A stretch of 23,872 nucleotides of DNA from Agrocybe praecox. Its lineage: Eukaryota > Basidiomycota > Agaricomycetes > Agaricales > Agrocybaceae. Made by a program: the position numbers and the translations under genes. The notes under the pieces were generated by a model that saw only the letters and a list, made by a program, of their open reading frames with translations, was not told where the DNA came from and ran no database searches. Each line of letters opens with the position of its first letter. Position 1 is the first letter of the stretch. This document shows positions 21,172-23,872 of this stretch, piece after piece. The stretch is from contig CAXHKQ010000172.1 of NCBI GenBank assembly GCA_964017145.1, positions 1 to 23,872 on the forward strand, read 5' to 3'.

Positions 21172-23872
21172 ATGATAGCCGTGCTACTTACAGTACTATG
21201 TGGATTAATTGGACTTTATTGGCATTTGGAGACGAGGCGACCGCTCGGATATCCACCAGGTGACAACGCGAGACACTGACCGCTAATTTCAAGTGACACA
21301 CGAATCTTAAATCACATGTCCATCCGCAGGTCCAAAGTGGCTGCCAATCGTCGGAAATTCGCGTCTTCTGCGGAAGATGGCCATCGCTATGCAGGGCCAG
21401 CATCATGTGTTTGATAAATGGATGGAAGAGTACAAGAGCCCGATCATTGGACTGAAGCTGGGCGGCGAGCATGTCGTGGTGGCCATGACTTATCCGTTGA
21501 TTCGGGCCATCCATACGGGTGAGGAGTTCGTCGGTCGGCCGGACAATTTTTTCATACGGATGCGGACGATGGGAACGAAGTGAGTGTGTGATTTGAATGT
21601 TTGAGATTTGATTTGAGACATTAATTGAGTCATATTATGCGTGACCTAGCCTAACCCATATAATCATAATTGAAGCAGTCGTGTGCCTAATTTTAACTCT
21701 GTACATTGAGTGCGGTAATCATAATATTTAGCCGTTCTATGTTACGAGCTCTAAATCTAAAATATGTTTGCGTGATTCATATTTCATTTCGCATGACGAC
21801 GTTCATGTGATTTTCCAATCAACAAAATACCGTGTTATGATCGAACTGTCTCGAGAGCAGCAGGCGCGATTGGATCAGGACAACAGTTCAAAATATTGCT
21901 TTCAGTTGACGAGAGGTTGTATATTTCGGAGCTATAATCAAATGTATTGAAACCATCTTTTGTATTGCTGCTGTCAATGTGAGTCAACGATAAGACTGGT
22001 CCACAAAATAAATTATTCGGACGTCATGAGCGCTCAACATCGAATTAAACCACGGAATCATTGCAAAGAAATATTAATTTAATTGAATGATGTCCTGCTA
22101 GTATGTCTAGAATGGAAACATAAGTTTGCTTCTTGTATAAATCGGTACACGTCTTTTCGCTACAGTAAAGGAATATTGCTAGTTGTTGCTAGTGCCCAAT
22201 TATTAGCGAAGATATCTAGCTTCCATGAAAATACATGTCTTAACCAATAGTGAGTGGTGCAGGTGATAGAGTAAAATATCGGGAGTGAGAGAATGTTTTT
22301 GGGGTTTTCTCCACACGATGATCCACAGAAAGGATGTTGAACGTTGCCTAGGGTAACTCTTTAAAGCAATGTTACAAAGCCATGTTACTCTTCAAATACA
22401 ATTCATATACATGAACTTCGGGTTGTAGCACCAAAAAATTTTTTGAACAAAATATAAAACCTTGGTCAAAAGTTATAGCTATAAAACGGTGACCAAAACC
22501 ATGCATTTTTCCCTAGTCATACTACATGGGCTGATAAGTATCGGAAGAATTAGGGAAGGACCGACATGTTTTGATGATTTTTAAATTCATCTACATAGTT
22601 TCATTCTAGCTCGATAGTCTTAATCAGTGATCCTACAACATCTCGATCACCTTGAAAAAGTATTCGCGGAACCCTTGCTAAATTATCTTTTTTCTCGATT
22701 TATACTGCCTCATTCTTTCCCTGGAGTTACTATTTTCATTTTGGGAATAAAAAAATAATTCGCTGAGGGCCAAATACGCACAAACCCATAGATGGGATCC
22801 CCAATCATAGCCCAATTCATTGATTTATCGCTTTTGGTAAATTTGGTCGAATGTGTGATTTTTTGTGATTCTACGGCACTCTCTCCGCAAAGAGCTCACG
22901 CATGCCCAAAACGAATGCACGATATGTAGATTTTTTAAAAATATCCTCAGGGTATCAGGAATTACCAGGTTCCATCCTTTCCGAATTCCGAAATTATTTG
23001 GTGGACTTATTGATGTTTTCGTCAGGAACTGCAAATCTAGGCGAACACTGTGCGCATCGTCTTCGTTGCCCAAATGGAAATTACAGAATAGATGAAAATT
23101 ACCTAATTTAATTTCGGCTAGGAGTGACCCCAGATACAATTTCTCAAGACATGTTTTGGTTCCAGCGGCCCTTCTACCTATTATGAAATCAGTGCTTTAG
23201 TGCTTAATAAGAATAACTTCTTCACCCATACATATTATGTTAGGATATGTCAAACCGCGTCTGAGTGGTGCAGGCGACAGAGTGCGTGCCTCACGAGCGG
23301 GAGGTCCCCGGTTCAAACCCTTTCATTAAAAATGTTGATCCTTCCTATTTCTCCCAATACTTATTTATTGGCCCATATTGTAGTACGTTCATTTCGCAAT
23401 GCTTCAACGCAAAAAATGTCCCACCCCCAACAGACTCGGCATCACCTGCACCGATGGCGACCTGTGGGCCGAACACCGCAACTTCGCCCACCCGACACCT
23501 CCGTCAAGCCGGCTACGGCCGCAAACCGATGGACATCCAGATCCAAGACGAACTCGTCGAGCTCCTCGACACCGTCGACGAGCTGTGCGGCAAACCCGTC
23601 TGGCCCGCCAGCTTCCTGCCGCCCAGCGTGCTCAACGTCCTCTGGGTGTTCCGCCCTCCGGCACCCGCATCCCCCGCGACGACGTGCGCCTGCAGCGCCT
23701 CATCCAGCTGCTGCAGCAGCGCAGCAAGGCGTTCGACAGGTCCGGCGGCATCCTCAACCAGCTGCCGTGGATGCGCCACGTGGCGCCCGAAGCGACCGGC
23801 TTCAATCTGATCAACCGCTTCAACGGCGAACTGCACGCGTTCCTGATGACCGTCATCGACGAGCACAAGTCC
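21172..23872 (+). CDS. CYP305A: Second CYP305A-like P450, cut by window edge, exon 3 frame disturbed
   Basis: Exon 1 (21172-21259, 88 bases) and exon 2 (21330-21579, 250 bases) have exactly the sizes of the neighbouring paralogue and encode an ER anchor, YPPGPKWLPIVGN and GRPDNFFIRMRTMGTK. By my count exon 2 matches the neighbour at 51 of 82 residues. The next homologous exon starts at 23434 after an AACAG acceptor in the right phase (LGITCTDGDLW), so I join it across a 1.85-kb intron that has taken up a mariner copy and SINE pieces. In exon 3 one extra C lies in the CCC at 23487-23489 and two more lie in 23651-23656. They sum to three bases, so the literal frame stays open but about 55 codons between them read as Arg/Pro-rich nonsense. 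The I-helix and heme loop lie beyond the window. Exon 3 could instead belong to a fourth gene, and whether this is an error or a damaged gene is unresolved. Confidence 0.7.
22248..22433 (+). mobile_element. Diverged SINE copy, same family as 7799-8071
   Basis: GAGTGGTGCAGGTGATAGAG aligns with the A-box region of the full-length SINE. Later blocks also match in order: GATGATCCA, AAGGATGTT, GTTGCCTAGGGT, GTTACTCTTCA and GGGTTGTAGCACC. The B box is not recognisable and the AGCA tail is missing. It lies in the second intron of the second CYP305-like gene. Confidence 0.75.
22525..23380 (-). mobile_element. Mariner element, second copy, decayed
   Basis: The left end CATGGGCTGATAAGTATCGG, flanked by TA at 22523-22524, matches the copy at 2290. 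A degenerate complement occurs at the right end (about 23351-23380, TA at 23381-23382). Long blocks match the first copy, including CATTCTTTCCCTGG, AAAGAGCTC, AATTTCGGCTAGG and CTCAAGACATGTTTTGGTTCCA. The minus strand retains a broken DD34D-type transposase C-terminus. A SINE head is nested at 23259-23320. It occupies most of the intron that separates the exons of the disturbed CYP305-like gene. Confidence 0.82.
23259..23320 (+). mobile_element. 5'-terminal SINE fragment nested in mariner copy 2
   Basis: GTCTGAGTGGTGCAGG through CCCGGTTCAAACCC matches the first 62 bases of the full-length SINE, including the A box and a B-box variant GGTTCAAACCC. The rest of the SINE is absent. The corresponding place in mariner copy 1 lacks it, so it arrived after the mariner. 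Confidence 0.8.

Overview
This window looks like nuclear DNA of a dipteran insect, most likely a mosquito. Genes are split by introns with GT..AG borders, coding exons are GC-rich inside AT-richer flanks, there are AATAAA polyadenylation signals and TATA-type promoters, and introns are littered with TA-flanked Tc1/mariner-type elements and a tRNA-derived SINE. The species assignment is inference. All four gene models were assembled by hand from splice signals and reading phase.

Layout. Positions 1-1707 are simple-sequence-rich flank with no recognised gene. From about 1708 to 9902 (+) lies a four-EF-hand calcium-binding protein matching the ecdysone-induced E63-1 family (Eip63F-1). It has a long-range 5' part (small exons at 1708, 4276 and 4688), a possible alternative first exon at 7330, and core exons between 7563 and 9902. 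Its first intron carries a mariner element with a second Tc1/mariner element nested inside it; a complete SINE sits in the intron after the first core exon.

From about 10.9 kb to the right edge is a tandem array of microsomal clan-2 cytochrome P450 genes, all on the + strand. The first (11118-14778, five exons, 508 aa) most resembles CYP15, the methyl farnesoate epoxidase of juvenile hormone synthesis. The second (17029-20555, three exons, 500 aa) and third (21172 to beyond 23872) are CYP305A-like paralogues with identical sizes for exons 1 and 2. The third is cut by the window edge and, in exon 3, carries three extra C bases in C runs that scramble about 55 codons.

Each P450 gene has the same nine-base TATA-type motif upstream. 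TA-flanked inverted-repeat elements occupy the large CYP15 intron, the CYP15-CYP305 spacer, the first intron of the second P450 gene (with a pogo/Tigger-like MITE nested inside), and the second intron of the third (a mariner copy of the same family as in the Eip63F-1 intron, with a SINE fragment inside). No CRISPR, rRNA or convincing tRNA gene was seen. The most useful leads are the CYP15/CYP305 cluster with its shared core promoter motif, the disturbed third paralogue, the alternative N-termini of Eip63F-1, and several inverted-repeat elements without a recognisable transposase.
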